From: MFD00082-c5 sp963697995
GTDB taxonomy: Bacteria; Chlamydiota; Chlamydiia; Chlamydiales; JAJFMB01
Assembly (NCBI GenBank): GCA_963697995.1
Contig: OY969110.1
Span: 868,001 to 932,000 of the forward strand
Length of the DNA: 64,000 nt
Direction: 5' to 3'
In this document: positions 18,523-27,084 of the stretch, one piece after another
How positions within the stretch are numbered: the stretch's first letter is position 1
Layout of the letters: every line of letters starts with the position of its first letter
The notes under the pieces: generated by a model
Database searches by the model: none
What the model was told of the DNA's origin: nothing
What the model saw: only the letters and a program-made list of their open reading frames with translations
Program-made: the position numbers and the translations under genes

Positions 18523-19964
18523 ATGGAACAAGAAGGTCAAAACACAAGACAGGGTCCAGCAACTGAACCAAGACGTCAACAAAATTATATACAGAAAAAA
18601 CGGTACTACCAAAAAGGGAAGAACCCGCAGTCTTCTTACGGGTCTCAAGATGAAGAAGCGGCCATCCTTTCCGACTCAGAGCAAGAAGAGCTATTGCAAG
18701 CCTCAAAAAACGTGACAAAGATTGCCGATATTCAGAGGATGAATATCGATGAGCTTAAAAATTTTGGTAAGCAAATTGGTTTAGAACATTTGGGGTCCCT
18801 GACGAGATCGCAAATTGTTTTTGATGTTGTGAAATCGATTTCAGAAAATCCAAATGAAATTCTCTATGGGGAGGGCGTTTTAGAGGTTTTGCCCGATGGC
18901 TTTGGTTTTTTAAGATCGCCAAACTACAACTATTTGCCAAGTGCTGAAGACATTTACGTATCGCCCCAGCAAATTAGAAGACTTGATTTGAAAAAAGGGG
19001 ATACGATTCGGGGTACGATCAGATCGCCAAAAGAGAAAGAGAAGTATTTTGCTCTTTTGAAGGTCGACGCGATCAACGACGAGCGTCCTCAGAGGGTGAA
19101 CGAGAGAATCCATTTTGAGAACTTAACGCCTCTTTATCCCGATAAAAGAATTGTGATGGAGACGACAAAGGACAAATTGTCGATGCGTGTGCTTGATTTG
19201 GCAGCTCCTATTGGTAAGGGGCAAAGGGGCCTCATAGTTGCGCCACCTCGTACGGGTAAAACGGTGCTTCTTCAAAGCATTGCAAACTCCATTGCGACAA
19301 ATAACCCTGAAGTGGTCTTAATGGTCCTCTTAATCGATGAGCGTCCTGAAGAAGTGACCGATATGCAGCGGATGGTGAAGGGAGAGGTGATCTCCTCGAC
19401 ATTTGATGAGCCGCCAGAGCGTCACGTGCAGATTGCCGAGATGGTGATTGAGAAAGCAAAACGTCTTGTGGAGCATGGTCACGATGTTGTGATTCTTTTA
19501 GACTCGATGACCCGTCTTGCAAGAGCCTACAACACCGTGCAACCCCATTCTGGTAAGATTTTGACAGGGGGTATCGATGCTAACGCTTTACATAAACCGA
19601 AAAGGTTTTTTGGAGCTGCGAGAAACATCGAGCGGGGGGCTCTTTAACGATTATTGCGACCGCTCTAATCGAAACGGGATCTCGCATGGACGAGGTGATT
19701 TTCGAGGAGTTTAAGGGAACGGGTAATATGGAGCTTGTTCTGGATCGTCGTTTGGCAGACAGACGTGTTTACCCAGCCATCGACCTGATTAAGAGTGGTA
19801 CGAGAAAGGAAGAGCTTCTTTACCATCCAAACGAGCTTGAGAAGGTGTTTTTACTAAGACAAGCGGTTGCCGATTTAGCGGCCATCGATGCGATGAACCT
19901 GCTTCTTGGCAGATTAAAGAAGACCAATTCAAATGTTGAGTTCTTATTGTCTATGAAGGATTAA
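18523..19964 (+). CDS. rho: transcription termination factor Rho, interrupted by a one-base frameshift
   Basis: Together the two frames give a full Rho of about 480 residues. Residues 1-100 are a basic/glutamine-rich N-terminus, then the RNA-binding OB fold (EVLPDGFGFLRSPNYNYL), Walker A (APPRTGKTVLLQ) and Walker B (VLLIDERPEEV). The first frame stops at 19647 after AARNIERGAL, and the next frame continues with LTIIATALIETGSRMDEVIF to 19964. The shift is at a run of six G (19634-19639); seven G would give the family sequence NIERGGSLTI. Because rho is a core gene and the downstream part is perfectly conserved, I favour a sequence error over a true pseudogene. An intrinsic terminator follows. 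Confidence 0.9.
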
Positions 19965-20000
19965 AAAAAAAAGCCCCGTTGAAAAAACGGGGCTTTTTTT
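19964..20000. terminator. bidirectional intrinsic terminator between rho and the aquaporin gene
   Basis: Stem AGCCCCGTT / AACGGGGCT with A-run before and T-run after, so it can end both the rho operon and the convergent aquaporin transcript. Confidence 0.9.
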
Positions 20001-20001
20001 A

Positions 20002-20625
20002 TTACTCTTTTTCGTGTGCTGCGTTAACAACGAAAGCTGCAGCTGTAGCTCCGAGGAAGTTGGCTACGATAAAAATCCAAAGATTTGACCAGTGACTTAA
20101 GTTTAAGAGCGTGATCCCGAGGGCCACAGCCGGGTTAAAGGCTCCCCCTGAGATGGCTCCAACGGCATAAGCCCCGACAAGAACTGTGAATCCAATCGCT
20201 AATCCAAAGTAGGAGTTTCCTTTTGTCTCTTTTGTTGTCGCGACGTTTAAGACGACATAGCAAAGGGCAAAAGTGAAGAGAAACTCAGCTAGAAGCGCTT
20301 TAAGAGGATCTAAATGGATCGGCGTATGAGACGTCTCTCCTTTTAAATAAAGAGTCGTAAAAGCAGCTAAAGCTCCTGCTAAGAATTGAACTGCCCAGTA
20401 GAGAAACATATGATCGAATGAGATTTTTTTTCTCAAGAAAACGGCAAGAGAGACAGCGGGGTTGTAGTGCCCACCTGACACGTGGCCACCTGCAAAAACC
20501 ATTACGGCAAGGGCTGATCCTATAGCGAGGGGAGCCCAAAATTCAGGGTGATTTGTGCTTAAAACGCTCAAACCTACCGTCAACATTAAGAAAAAAGTTC
20601 CGATAAATTCATAAACAAACTTCAT
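20002..20625 (-). CDS. MIP-family channel (aquaporin-like) with atypical filter
   Basis: 207 residues from ATG 20625; AAAGGA lies about 10 bases upstream, whereas the longer frame would read into the MITE. Six hydrophobic helices and the two half-helices with NPA boxes are present: SGGHYNPAVSLAV and SGGAFNPAVALGI. In nearly all aquaporins and glycerol facilitators the second NPA is followed by Arg, which lines the selectivity filter. Here it is Val, so the pore should be wider and less polar and the substrate cannot be predicted as water or glycerol. Stands alone, convergent with rho. Confidence 0.88.
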   Translation of the reverse strand: MKFVYEFIGTFFLMLTVGLSVLSTNHPEFWAPLAIGSALAVMVFAGGHVSGGHYNPAVSLAVFLRKKISFDHMFLYWAVQFLAGALAAFTTLYLKGETSHTPIHLDPLKALLAEFLFTFALCYVVLNVATTKETKGNSYFGLAIGFTVLVGAYAVGAISGGAFNPAVALGITLLNLSHWSNLWIFIVANFLGATAAAFVVNAAHEKE

Positions 20626-20724
20626 GAAAAAAAATCCTTTGTGGTGTTTTTCTTTGTTTATAATGTATGAATTTTTTTTTGTCCAATAGACTCTTTGAGC
20701 ACTTTTTAGCGGCTTCTCTAGGTC

Positions 20725-20926
20725 GTCGGCCCTTAAAAAAGTCCTCTCCAATAAAAAGTGTCCCTTTTGACAAAAAAAGGCGTTTTACTCCTCACCAAAC
20801 CTTGAGAAGGGGGGAAAGCGTCGTTCACCACTTTTTTTGTTGCAAAAGGATCACTTTTTCTTTGGAGAGTGCGTGTTTCATTCGCAAATTTTTTTCAAGG
20901 AACCCTTACTTTTTCAGGACCGACTA
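20725..20926. mobile_element. MITE-like element, family I, copy 2a (about 200 bp)
   Basis: Starts GTCGGCCCTTAAAAAAGT and ends ACTTTTTCAGGACCGACTA. Compared with copy 1 it lacks roughly 75 internal bases near the right end. Lies head to tail with copy 2b, two bases apart. Confidence 0.78.
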
Positions 20927-20928
20927 AA

Positions 20929-21191
20929 TAGTCGGCCCTTAAAAAAGTCCTCTCCAATAAAAAGTGTCCCTTTTGACAAAAAAGGCGTTTTACTCCTCAC
21001 CAAACCTTGAGAAGGGGGGAAAGCGTCGTTCACCACTTTTTTTGTTGCAAAAGGACCACTTTTTCTTTGGAGAGTGCGTGTTCCATTCGCGAAATTTTTA
21101 ATATAAATAAACCTTGAAAATTGGCTATGTCTCTCTTCCTCGTTAACTGCAAATTTTTCTCAAGGAACCCTTACTTTTTCAAGGCCGACTA
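20929..21191. mobile_element. MITE-like element, family I, copy 2b (263 bp)
   Basis: TAGTCGGCCCTTAAAAAAGT at the left and ACTTTTTCAAGGCCGACTA at the right, near-full-length. Its right end supplies the last codons and stop of the minus-strand gene ending at 21160. Confidence 0.8.
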
Positions 21192-22044
21192 GATATTTAC
21201 AAAAGTCGTGTAGTTGCTGCCTTAAGGGAGCCACTTTTTTAGAATAATTGAGCTGCAACTCTTGATACTCTTTTCTTCCCTTTTCAGTTTCGATGCAAAT
21301 AGGATCAAAACCATACTCTTTTAAATCGTAGGGGCTAGCTCTCATATCGAGCTCTCTTCCCTCAACGGTTAACAAAAAAGCTTTTCCAATAAAATCAGCG
21401 CCGATCCAGGGCCAAAGAGAGGCTCCCCATTTGTAGAGGTCCATATTGGCGTGAACACAACCGGCTTGCTCGTTTTGAAGCCGCGTCTCAAGGGTGGGTT
21501 GAAACAGGTTCAAGGGTAGCGCTTGAGGGGTAAAGAAGCGGTAGGCATCGTAGTGAGTGCAGCAAAGTGTTTGCTTTTCGACAAATGAGGCTAACTCCTC
21601 TTCTGTTAATCTCAACTTTAACTCATGCCTCAATTCCCCCTGTGATTGTTTATAGACCATGGCCCACTCGTGAAGTCCAAAACAACCAAAACGGGGAGGT
21701 CTTTCAATAATTGTTTGGCATAAATTTTTTACAAACGAAGCTAATTTAAACGTCTCATCTCTTAACCGATTCCGATTTAATTGAAGGGTGTTGTTTTTAA
21801 CCTCAAACCAGTAGGGGGTAAAATAGGTGGGTATTTTGTCGTTGACCTCTAAACTTTCCTCAATTGAGGGAGTCCATTGCTTCAATTTTGTCGGGGAAAA
21901 GGTGTAGTAGGTAAAAAGAAAATCGTAGACTGGATGTTTTTTGTGAACGCTTCGATTTGCCAAAAAAGAATTAGGTATTTTTGAGACAAGCTTTTCGTGT
22001 TGTTTGGAACGCTCTTTCCATTCGTTTAAAGGCAAGTGTTTCAT
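21160..22044 (-). CDS. conserved hypothetical protein (HPVxDFLFTYY family)
   Basis: 294 residues from ATG 22044. The N-terminal HPVYDFLFTYYTFSPTKLKQW signature is one I recall from a bacterial family often labelled 3-methyladenine DNA glycosylase in actinobacterial genomes, but I see no helix-hairpin-helix or catalytic motif that proves glycosylase activity. Other conserved-looking stretches are RFGCFGLHEWAMVY and GCVHANMDLYKWG. The final nine or so residues (GLEKVRVP and neighbours) are encoded by the terminal repeat of the adjacent MITE, so the native C-terminus was probably replaced by the insertion. Single gene, divergent from the aldo/keto reductase. Confidence 0.7.
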   Translation of the reverse strand: MKHLPLNEWKERSKQHEKLVSKIPNSFLANRSVHKKHPVYDFLFTYYTFSPTKLKQWTPSIEESLEVNDKIPTYFTPYWFEVKNNTLQLNRNRLRDETFKLASFVKNLCQTIIERPPRFGCFGLHEWAMVYKQSQGELRHELKLRLTEEELASFVEKQTLCCTHYDAYRFFTPQALPLNLFQPTLETRLQNEQAGCVHANMDLYKWGASLWPWIGADFIGKAFLLTVEGRELDMRASPYDLKEYGFDPICIETEKGRKEYQELQLNYSKKVAPLRQQLHDFCKYLVGLEKVRVP

Positions 22045-22149
22045 AGTAAGATGATAAATAATAGTAGTGAAAAAGTCAAATTTTTAGACTTAAATAGGAA
22101 ATGGTGACATCATTAGTTTTTTTGAACCCTTTTAAAAAAGCGAGACTTT

Positions 22150-23187
22150 ATGGAGTTTAGACAACTTGGTCGCAGTGGTTTTAAAGTGCCTGTATTGAGT
22201 TTTGGAACAGCCACTTTTGGAGGGAAGGGGGAGTTTTTTAAATCTTGGGGGGAAACGGACGTCAAGCAAGCCTCTCGACTTATAGATATTTGTTTAGACC
22301 AAGGCGTGAGTCTATTTGATACAGCAGATATCTACTCAAATGGGGCCTCTGAAGAGGTTCTTGGGGCCGCAATAAAGGGGCGACGCGACAAAGTTTTGAT
22401 CTCCACAAAGGCGACTTTTAGATTTAGCGATAATCCAAACGATGTGGGGTCCTCTAGATACCACCTTTTGAATGCTGTAGAGGGAAGTCTTAAAAGGCTT
22501 GGGACCGATTATATCGATCTTTTTCAGCTTCACGGATTTGATGCGATAACGCCGATCGAAGAGACTTTAAGAACTCTAGATCAGCTGGTTAAAAGTGGGA
22601 AAATCCGCTACATAGGGTGCTCTAATTTTTCGGGTTGGCACGTGATGAAGTCGCTTGCCATTTCAGATAGAGAGGGGTTAGAGCGTTATGTGGCTTACCA
22701 AGGGTACTACTCTCTTATTGGAAGAGATTATGAGGCTGAATTGATGCCTTTGGCTCACGATCAAGGGATTGGGCTACTTGTCTGGAGCCCTTTGGGTTGG
22801 GGAAGACTTACCGGGAAAATTGATAGGAAGCACCCTTCACCTCCGAGTGTGAGCCGTCTTCATGAAACCTCTAATATGGGCCCACCTGTTGAGGAGGAGT
22901 ATTTATTTAAGGTGGTCGATGGTTTAGAAAAGATCGCTTCTCAAACGGGTAAAACGGTGCCACAGGTGGCCATTAATTGGCTTCTTCAAAGACCTACCGT
23001 GGCTAATGTGATTATAGGGGCGCGAAACGAAGAGCAGCTTAAAGAGAATTTGGGAGCAGTTGGCTGGAATTTAACGAAAGAGCAAGTGGCTTATCTTGAT
23101 CGTTTGAGTCAAAAGCCTCTTCCCTACCCGTATTGGCACCAGGATGGGTTTAGTGAATTAAATCCCTCGCTAGTTCCCTATTATTAA
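22150..23187 (+). CDS. aldo/keto reductase
   Basis: 345 residues. TIM-barrel NADPH-dependent oxidoreductase with the full tetrad: Asp and Tyr in FDTADIYSNGASEEVLG, Lys in VLISTKATF and His in DLFQLHGFD. IRYIGCSNFSGW and NVIIGARNEEQL near the C-terminus match the cofactor-binding region. It resembles the YajO/oxidoreductase subgroup that acts on various aldehydes; the substrate cannot be told from sequence. Good ATG start at 22150; the next gene begins 63 bases downstream and may be co-transcribed. Confidence 0.92.
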   Translation: MEFRQLGRSGFKVPVLSFGTATFGGKGEFFKSWGETDVKQASRLIDICLDQGVSLFDTADIYSNGASEEVLGAAIKGRRDKVLISTKATFRFSDNPNDVGSSRYHLLNAVEGSLKRLGTDYIDLFQLHGFDAITPIEETLRTLDQLVKSGKIRYIGCSNFSGWHVMKSLAISDREGLERYVAYQGYYSLIGRDYEAELMPLAHDQGIGLLVWSPLGWGRLTGKIDRKHPSPPSVSRLHETSNMGPPVEEEYLFKVVDGLEKIASQTGKTVPQVAINWLLQRPTVANVIIGARNEEQLKENLGAVGWNLTKEQVAYLDRLSQKPLPYPYWHQDGFSELNPSLVPYY

Positions 23188-23250
23188 GAAAAAATATTGT
23201 AACTTTTTCATGCCTCTTGTACATTACCTCTGTTGCATGAGGAGAGTTGT

Positions 23251-24126
23251 ATGGTTATAGAGCGTTTTGAGATTCAGTCGTGGGAAGAGTTGATCGATGA
23301 GAGCCTTAAGGAGAGAGCGATCCAAAGCTTAGAGAGGGGCAATGTGCTTTATTTTCCTTCTCTAAAGTTTTCTTTAGATGAGAAGGAGAGCCGATTTTTG
23401 TCTCCCGAGATTTCAGATCCTAAGTCAAAAAATATTAGCTTTGACGGAAAAAAAGATCGTTTAAGTGGTTCAGTTTGTGAGGGGGAGGAGTTGTCTTTGT
23501 TGAAGGGGATGATGAAAAGGTATGCGACGACAAGTCGTAAGTTTTTAGAGCAATTAATTCCTTACTATACGCCCTCTTTAATTCAGGCAAAGACGAGTTT
23601 TCGCCCAGTTGAGATTTTTGGAAGAAAGAGCTCATACAGAAAGGATGATACTCGTTTACACGTCGATGCATTCCCTTCGAATCCAACGAAAGGACAAAGG
23701 ATTTTGCGCATTTTTACAAATATTCATCCAGGATCAAAACCACGGGTGTGGCGTTTGGGTGAGCCGTTTGAGGATGTAGTGGATAGGATGATCCCGAGAA
23801 TTGGGGCTCCTTTTTCTCTAGTAGCCTCTCTTTATCGATTGCTTGGGATTACCAAGGAGTTGCGCACCCCTTATGATCACTACATGCTTAAGATTCACGA
23901 CACGATGAAAGGGGATGAAGAGTACCAGAAAGAGGTTCCTCAAGTTCAGTTTGAGTTTCCTCCTGGGAGCTCCTGGATTGTTTACACAGATCAGGTGTCT
24001 CACGCTGCGATGAGTGGGCAGCATGTACTAGAGCAAACGTTTTACCTGCCTCCCGACGGGATTAAAAACATCTCCACAAGCCCTTTGAAAGTATTAGAAA
24101 AGCGCCTTAATAAAAACCTTATCTGA
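23251..24126 (+). CDS. kdoO: Kdo hydroxylase (Fe(II)/2-oxoglutarate dioxygenase)
   Basis: 291 residues from ATG 23251 (GGAG six bases upstream; the TTG at 23233 is not needed). Matches the Kdo 3-hydroxylase family, which hydroxylates the outer Kdo sugar of LPS to Ko. SYRKDDTRLHVDAFPS carries the H-x-D iron ligands (His137, Asp139), TNIHPGSKPRVWRLGEPF follows, and DQVSHAAMSGQH gives the distal His251. Length is usual for the family. Acts on lipid A-Kdo, cytosolic face of the inner membrane. Known examples come mainly from Burkholderia, Yersinia and Francisella-type bacteria. Confidence 0.85.
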   Translation: MVIERFEIQSWEELIDESLKERAIQSLERGNVLYFPSLKFSLDEKESRFLSPEISDPKSKNISFDGKKDRLSGSVCEGEELSLLKGMMKRYATTSRKFLEQLIPYYTPSLIQAKTSFRPVEIFGRKSSYRKDDTRLHVDAFPSNPTKGQRILRIFTNIHPGSKPRVWRLGEPFEDVVDRMIPRIGAPFSLVASLYRLLGITKELRTPYDHYMLKIHDTMKGDEEYQKEVPQVQFEFPPGSSWIVYTDQVSHAAMSGQHVLEQTFYLPPDGIKNISTSPLKVLEKRLNKNLI

Positions 24127-24134
24127 TGTTCAAA

Positions 24135-24524
24135 CTATTTAAGATCAGAAAAAAGGTAGCTATCGTTTTTATCAAACCTATTTTCTGGTGGGATTTGGTT
24201 GTATTGATTTAAAATCCGTTGAGCTGCTCCGTCTCCATAAGTTTTGTCGTAATAGTAAACATCTAATTTAGGAAAGTCACAAAAATGCACTTTCATTTTT
24301 TTTCCTCCTTCATACTCCATATAATACAAAGGAAAACCATTGGTTTGATAATTTTTAAATAGATTTGCTACTTTTTCGCTGGTGGAAACAAGCTCTTGTT
24401 GTTTAAGTAGTTGATCTGGATGAGTTTCAAAAAACTGTCCTACTACAGTAGCCCCTTGGTAGAGGGCATACCAGGCGTTTACATAAGACATGCCCTTTGG
24501 AACTGTTGCTGTATTAGATGTCAT
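24135..24524 (-). CDS. hypothetical protein
   Basis: 129 residues from ATG 24524 with GGAG upstream. Aromatic-rich, with no signal peptide or membrane segment (MSYVNAWYALYQGATVVGQFF; LYYMEYEGGKKMKVHFCDF; YLFSDLK). I recognise no family. It lies downstream of the dipeptidase gene on the same strand, separated by a strong hairpin, and ends 8 bases from the convergent kdoO. Probably real because of start signal and composition. Confidence 0.55.
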   Translation of the reverse strand: MTSNTATVPKGMSYVNAWYALYQGATVVGQFFETHPDQLLKQQELVSTSEKVANLFKNYQTNGFPLYYMEYEGGKKMKVHFCDFPKLDVYYYDKTYGDGAAQRILNQYNQIPPENRFDKNDSYLFSDLK

Positions 24525-24556
24525 ATGGTCTCCTATTTGGTTTAATTATTCACTGA

Positions 24557-24620
24557 GGGGTTGTCTCTTAAAATCAAACCTTAAGATAATATGTTTATTA
24601 ATATCTTAAGGTTTAAGAGA
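24557..24620. terminator. long imperfect inverted repeat between two minus-strand genes
   Basis: TCTCTTAAA...CCTTAAGATA on the left pairs with TATCTTAAGGTTTAAGAGA on the right; the left arm has a 6-base interruption. May act as terminator of the upstream dipeptidase gene or be a small repeat remnant. Confidence 0.5.
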
Positions 24621-24627
24621 AGAATTT

Positions 24628-25518
24628 CTAAATTCCCCCATAAATGGCTTTTAATGGAACAGGTTGTTGCCAAAAGGCGGCATACCGATCGCCCGTTGAA
24701 AAATGCCAAAACTCATAAGGGTAATTGACAAGGCCTGTGTTATTTGCAGCTAGAAGTAAAAAGAGTCTATTCTTCATCTGTTCATTGCTGATATTCTCTG
24801 AAAAAGTGGGGGCTGCAGGATTTACACCCCAGATGGCGCCAAATATCCCCATATCAAGAAATAGACCGCTATTCTCGTCGTATAAGCGGATATCAACGGC
24901 AGCACCAGTTGAATGGACAGGCACGTTATTTTTGACAGGTGAGACCCATTTTGAGGTCTCTTGTTCAACTTGCTCTTTTGTAAATTCTGGATGAGATTGT
25001 TCGATCTCTTTTGCTTTATTATTAAACAGCTGTTCTTGCGTTTTTACACTTCGCAATCCTTCAAACACTTTGATCGAGATTTGCCCTGGTTTAAACCCAA
25101 ATTTACAAGCTAGACGATCAATTTCTTGAACCATCAGCTCTAACTTGATATATAATCCATTTCTGATTTTCGATCCCTCTGGAAATCCAGAATTGCAATC
25201 AGGGGAAGCAAAAGGAGTTGTTGGATCAGGTAACAAGCTTATTCTGGGGTAATTGGTATCCTTGATATCAGTAAGCGGTTCTCCTGATTCGTGTATCTCT
25301 ATTCCTTTGATCCTTTCATCGGCAATTTTTGGAAGAGTATTCTCTTTGAAAGCGTTTTGTTGCGATGAAATTAAACGGTACACCTCCTCTTTCATCAAGC
25401 GTTTGCATTTTAGTAATTGTAACTGCCAGGAATTGCTTGTGGAATCAAAAAAATTCTCCTCAGGAAAAGTGGTTGATTGAATGAAGGAAGATGAAGTTGT
25501 TGCGGTTAGAGACATCAT
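24628..25518 (-). CDS. D-alanyl-D-alanine dipeptidase, VanX/DdpX-like (M15D)
   Basis: 296 residues from ATG 25518, with AAGGAG six bases upstream; the longer frame is not needed. Zinc dipeptidase motifs: FEGLRSVKTQEQLF (the substrate Arg), HSTGAAVDIRL (zinc His and Asp) and YEFWHFSTGD (catalytic Glu, zinc His). VanX-type enzymes split D-Ala-D-Ala. No van operon surrounds it, so the likely job is turnover of cell-wall peptide or cell-wall modification rather than glycopeptide resistance. The first 80 residues are extra relative to a minimal VanX and look unstructured (SLTATTSSSFIQSTTF). Confidence 0.85.
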   Translation of the reverse strand: MMSLTATTSSSFIQSTTFPEENFFDSTSNSWQLQLLKCKRLMKEEVYRLISSQQNAFKENTLPKIADERIKGIEIHESGEPLTDIKDTNYPRISLLPDPTTPFASPDCNSGFPEGSKIRNGLYIKLELMVQEIDRLACKFGFKPGQISIKVFEGLRSVKTQEQLFNNKAKEIEQSHPEFTKEQVEQETSKWVSPVKNNVPVHSTGAAVDIRLYDENSGLFLDMGIFGAIWGVNPAAPTFSENISNEQMKNRLFLLLAANNTGLVNYPYEFWHFSTGDRYAAFWQQPVPLKAIYGGI

Positions 25519-25609
25519 AAAAAGCTCCTTAACGTGTAGAGGTTGGAAAACAAAAGTAACAAAAATCGAATTAAAACATAAGCAAACTAATGAAAAAAAA
25601 GGGGACGCA

Positions 25610-26120
25610 ATGGATATCATAGAAAAATCAGTCCTCTTAACTCCTGTTTCAGGAATTGTTAACATCGCAATTGGGATTTTGAGACGTCTTGCAGCAACCT
25701 TGGCAGCGACTTTTCTCTACATAAAATATAAATTCACTAGCAAAGAAAAAAAGGAAATCGACCCTTTTTATTCAGAAAAATGGGAAGTGGCGATGGAAAA
25801 AATACTAGTGGAAATTTTTCAATCGGCAAATGAAATCCTTCGAGGAGCTCGATTGATTGTACCTATTATTAGTTCGTGTTATCGAACCAAAATCAACGAG
25901 AAGTCTGCAGATTTTAGAGCTTGGGCATCTGCTTGGCATGCAAGTCATTTTGAGCGCTGTGATCGTCACCAACATACTGAATTTAAACCAACTCCTTATG
26001 GTCAGCTTTTTTGAGAGGAAAAAATTAATTACGTGTACATTAAAGAGCGCAACAAATTTATTCGAAAAACACCTTAGCTCTTCTTGTAAGAATCTAAATC
26101 AGCTTAAAATGAGAGATTAG
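25610..26120 (+). pseudogene. small membrane protein gene, probably frameshifted
   Basis: ATG 25610 follows AAAGGGGACGC. The first frame gives MDIIEKSVLLTPVSGIVNIA, a hydrophobic start, then a basic soluble part up to about residue 105. Beyond roughly 25900 the plausible coding continues in the next frame (GHLLGMQVILSAVIVTNILNL, a membrane segment) and stops at TAG 26118, which is the first triplet of a family II repeat. The in-frame alternative tail (ASAWHASHFERCDRHQHT) looks non-native. The shift point is not certain. Function unknown; it resembles chlamydial small membrane proteins only in general shape. Confidence 0.45.
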
Positions 26121-26208
26121 GGTGTCTCCCTAAACCTCTTTTTGGCCCTTTTGTAATCTAAAAAAAAAACTTTAAAAATTCCGTAAAAAAGTTTAGGGAC
26201 AGGCCTTA
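26118..26208. mobile_element. MITE-like element, family II, copy 1 (91 bp, degenerate)
   Basis: Right end AAAAGTTTAGGGACAGGCC matches the intact copy at 63.4-63.6 kb; the left end is mutated (TAGGGTGTCTCCCTAAACC). The inner ATTCCGTAAAAAAG segment is shared. About 75 internal bases are missing. Confidence 0.72.
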
Positions 26209-26256
26209 TTAAATATTAGTGGAAAGAAAAAGGGAAATCCTAAAGAGAATTTATAG

Positions 26257-26291
26257 AAAAAAAACCGAAGGCTCCTTACGAAACCTTCGGT
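26257..26291 (-). terminator. displaced original terminator of tRNA-Leu(CAA)
   Basis: On the minus strand ACCGAAGG...CCTTCGGT is followed by a run of T. It sits just beyond the left direct repeat, where the tRNA 3' end would have been before the element inserted. Confidence 0.7.
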
Positions 26292-26295
26292 TAGT

Positions 26296-26312
26296 ATTGC
26301 CGACGACCGGAC
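26296..26312. other. left attachment site (17-bp direct repeat)
   Basis: ATTGCCGACGACCGGAC, identical to 38882-38898, which is the 3' end of tRNA-Leu(CAA). Marks the left border of the integrated element. Confidence 0.85.
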
Positions 26313-26700
26313 AATTATCGAACCATTTTGTTGAGGGAATGCGCAAGATCTATGAGCTTGAACCTTTTATAAAATTGGATTCTTTACTTACTAAAGAAGG
26401 TGAAAAAGGGCCTAAAATCTACAAAAGAGCAGTTTAGCAGAGCTAAACGGCATTTTCGTCTCTCTTCCTTACCCCCTTCATATCAATAGAACAACAAAGT
26501 CAACGACAGAGGGGGTTGCGAGGGGGAGGTTTTTGAAAAATCCTCTCGCCTTCGAAGTAGCAAAAGTTTCCATGCATATCATAAGAAGCTGGTTTTAAAG
26601 CTCCAACACCATTAGCGAATAATTAGAGCTTTAGGTTATTGACTTTTTGTCTGTACATTGGCATCATATGATGCTATAATAATATACGAAGAGATGTGAG
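26313..26700. other. element left end without a complete gene
   Basis: Bases 26313-26437 hold an open frame of 41 codons continuous with the recombinase frame across the att core (see findings). The rest up to the toxin gene shows no gene, only G/C-rich imperfect repeats and the promoter/operator at 26639-26680. Confidence 0.5.
26661..26680 (+). promoter_or_regulatory. palindromic operator and -10 box of the toxin-antitoxin operon
   Basis: GCATCATATGATGC (26661-26674) is a perfect 14-base palindrome directly before TATAAT (26675-26680), 20 bases ahead of the toxin ATG. A likely binding site for the antitoxin helix-turn-helix, giving autorepression; inferred from position and symmetry. Confidence 0.6.
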
Positions 26701-27084
26701 ATGCACGATAAACGCCCCTCGGATCACGAGCTGACCAAACGACTAAATGAAGCAAAGGAATCTCTAAAAAATAGATATGGATTATTTGCTAATCCATCAA
26801 AAGCTATGGGCGAGTTAAATGATTTAGAGATCGGTGATGCGAATGATGTTTGGCCGTTAATTAGGGAGCTGCTGGAGGAAATTTCTCCAAAGGATTACAA
26901 GGGGTCAAGACCTCCGCAAAAGTCATATGAAAAAGCAATAGCCGGATCTGAGTTATTCGCTTTTAGTTGGTGGAGCACTAAATGTGCTAAACAAATGTAT
27001 ATTAAATTTGTTTTGAAGAACGAGCGATATTATTACGTCTCACTGCATCAAAGCCGTTCGACAGAACAAAAAGGAGAAGATTAA
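26701..27084 (+). CDS. MqsR-like toxin of a type II toxin-antitoxin pair
   Basis: 127 residues. C-terminal two thirds follow the MqsR/RelE-like pattern: AMGELNDLEIGDANDVWPLI, then DYKGSRPPQKSYEKAIAG and a strand-rich end (QMYIKFVLKNERYYYVSLHQS). MqsR toxins are mRNA interferases. Its stop is directly followed by the ATG of the YgiT-type antitoxin, the usual toxin-first order of mqsRA. The match is by pattern rather than clear identity, so activity is inferred. It is the first gene inside the element from the left border. Confidence 0.7.
   Translation: MHDKRPSDHELTKRLNEAKESLKNRYGLFANPSKAMGELNDLEIGDANDVWPLIRELLEEISPKDYKGSRPPQKSYEKAIAGSELFAFSWWSTKCAKQMYIKFVLKNERYYYVSLHQSRSTEQKGED

Noticed and set aside
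19648..19964. Separate gene for the Rho C-terminal part
   Set aside because: It continues the same conserved domain with one missing G; no independent start signal.
24628..25518. Vancomycin-resistance operon
   Set aside because: Only a VanX-like dipeptidase is present; no vanA/vanH-type ligase or dehydrogenase nearby.
26219..26437. 72-codon frame as an independent gene
   Set aside because: It starts in a MITE flank without a start signal, spans the tRNA terminator and the att core, and is better explained as the outside half of the recombinase frame.
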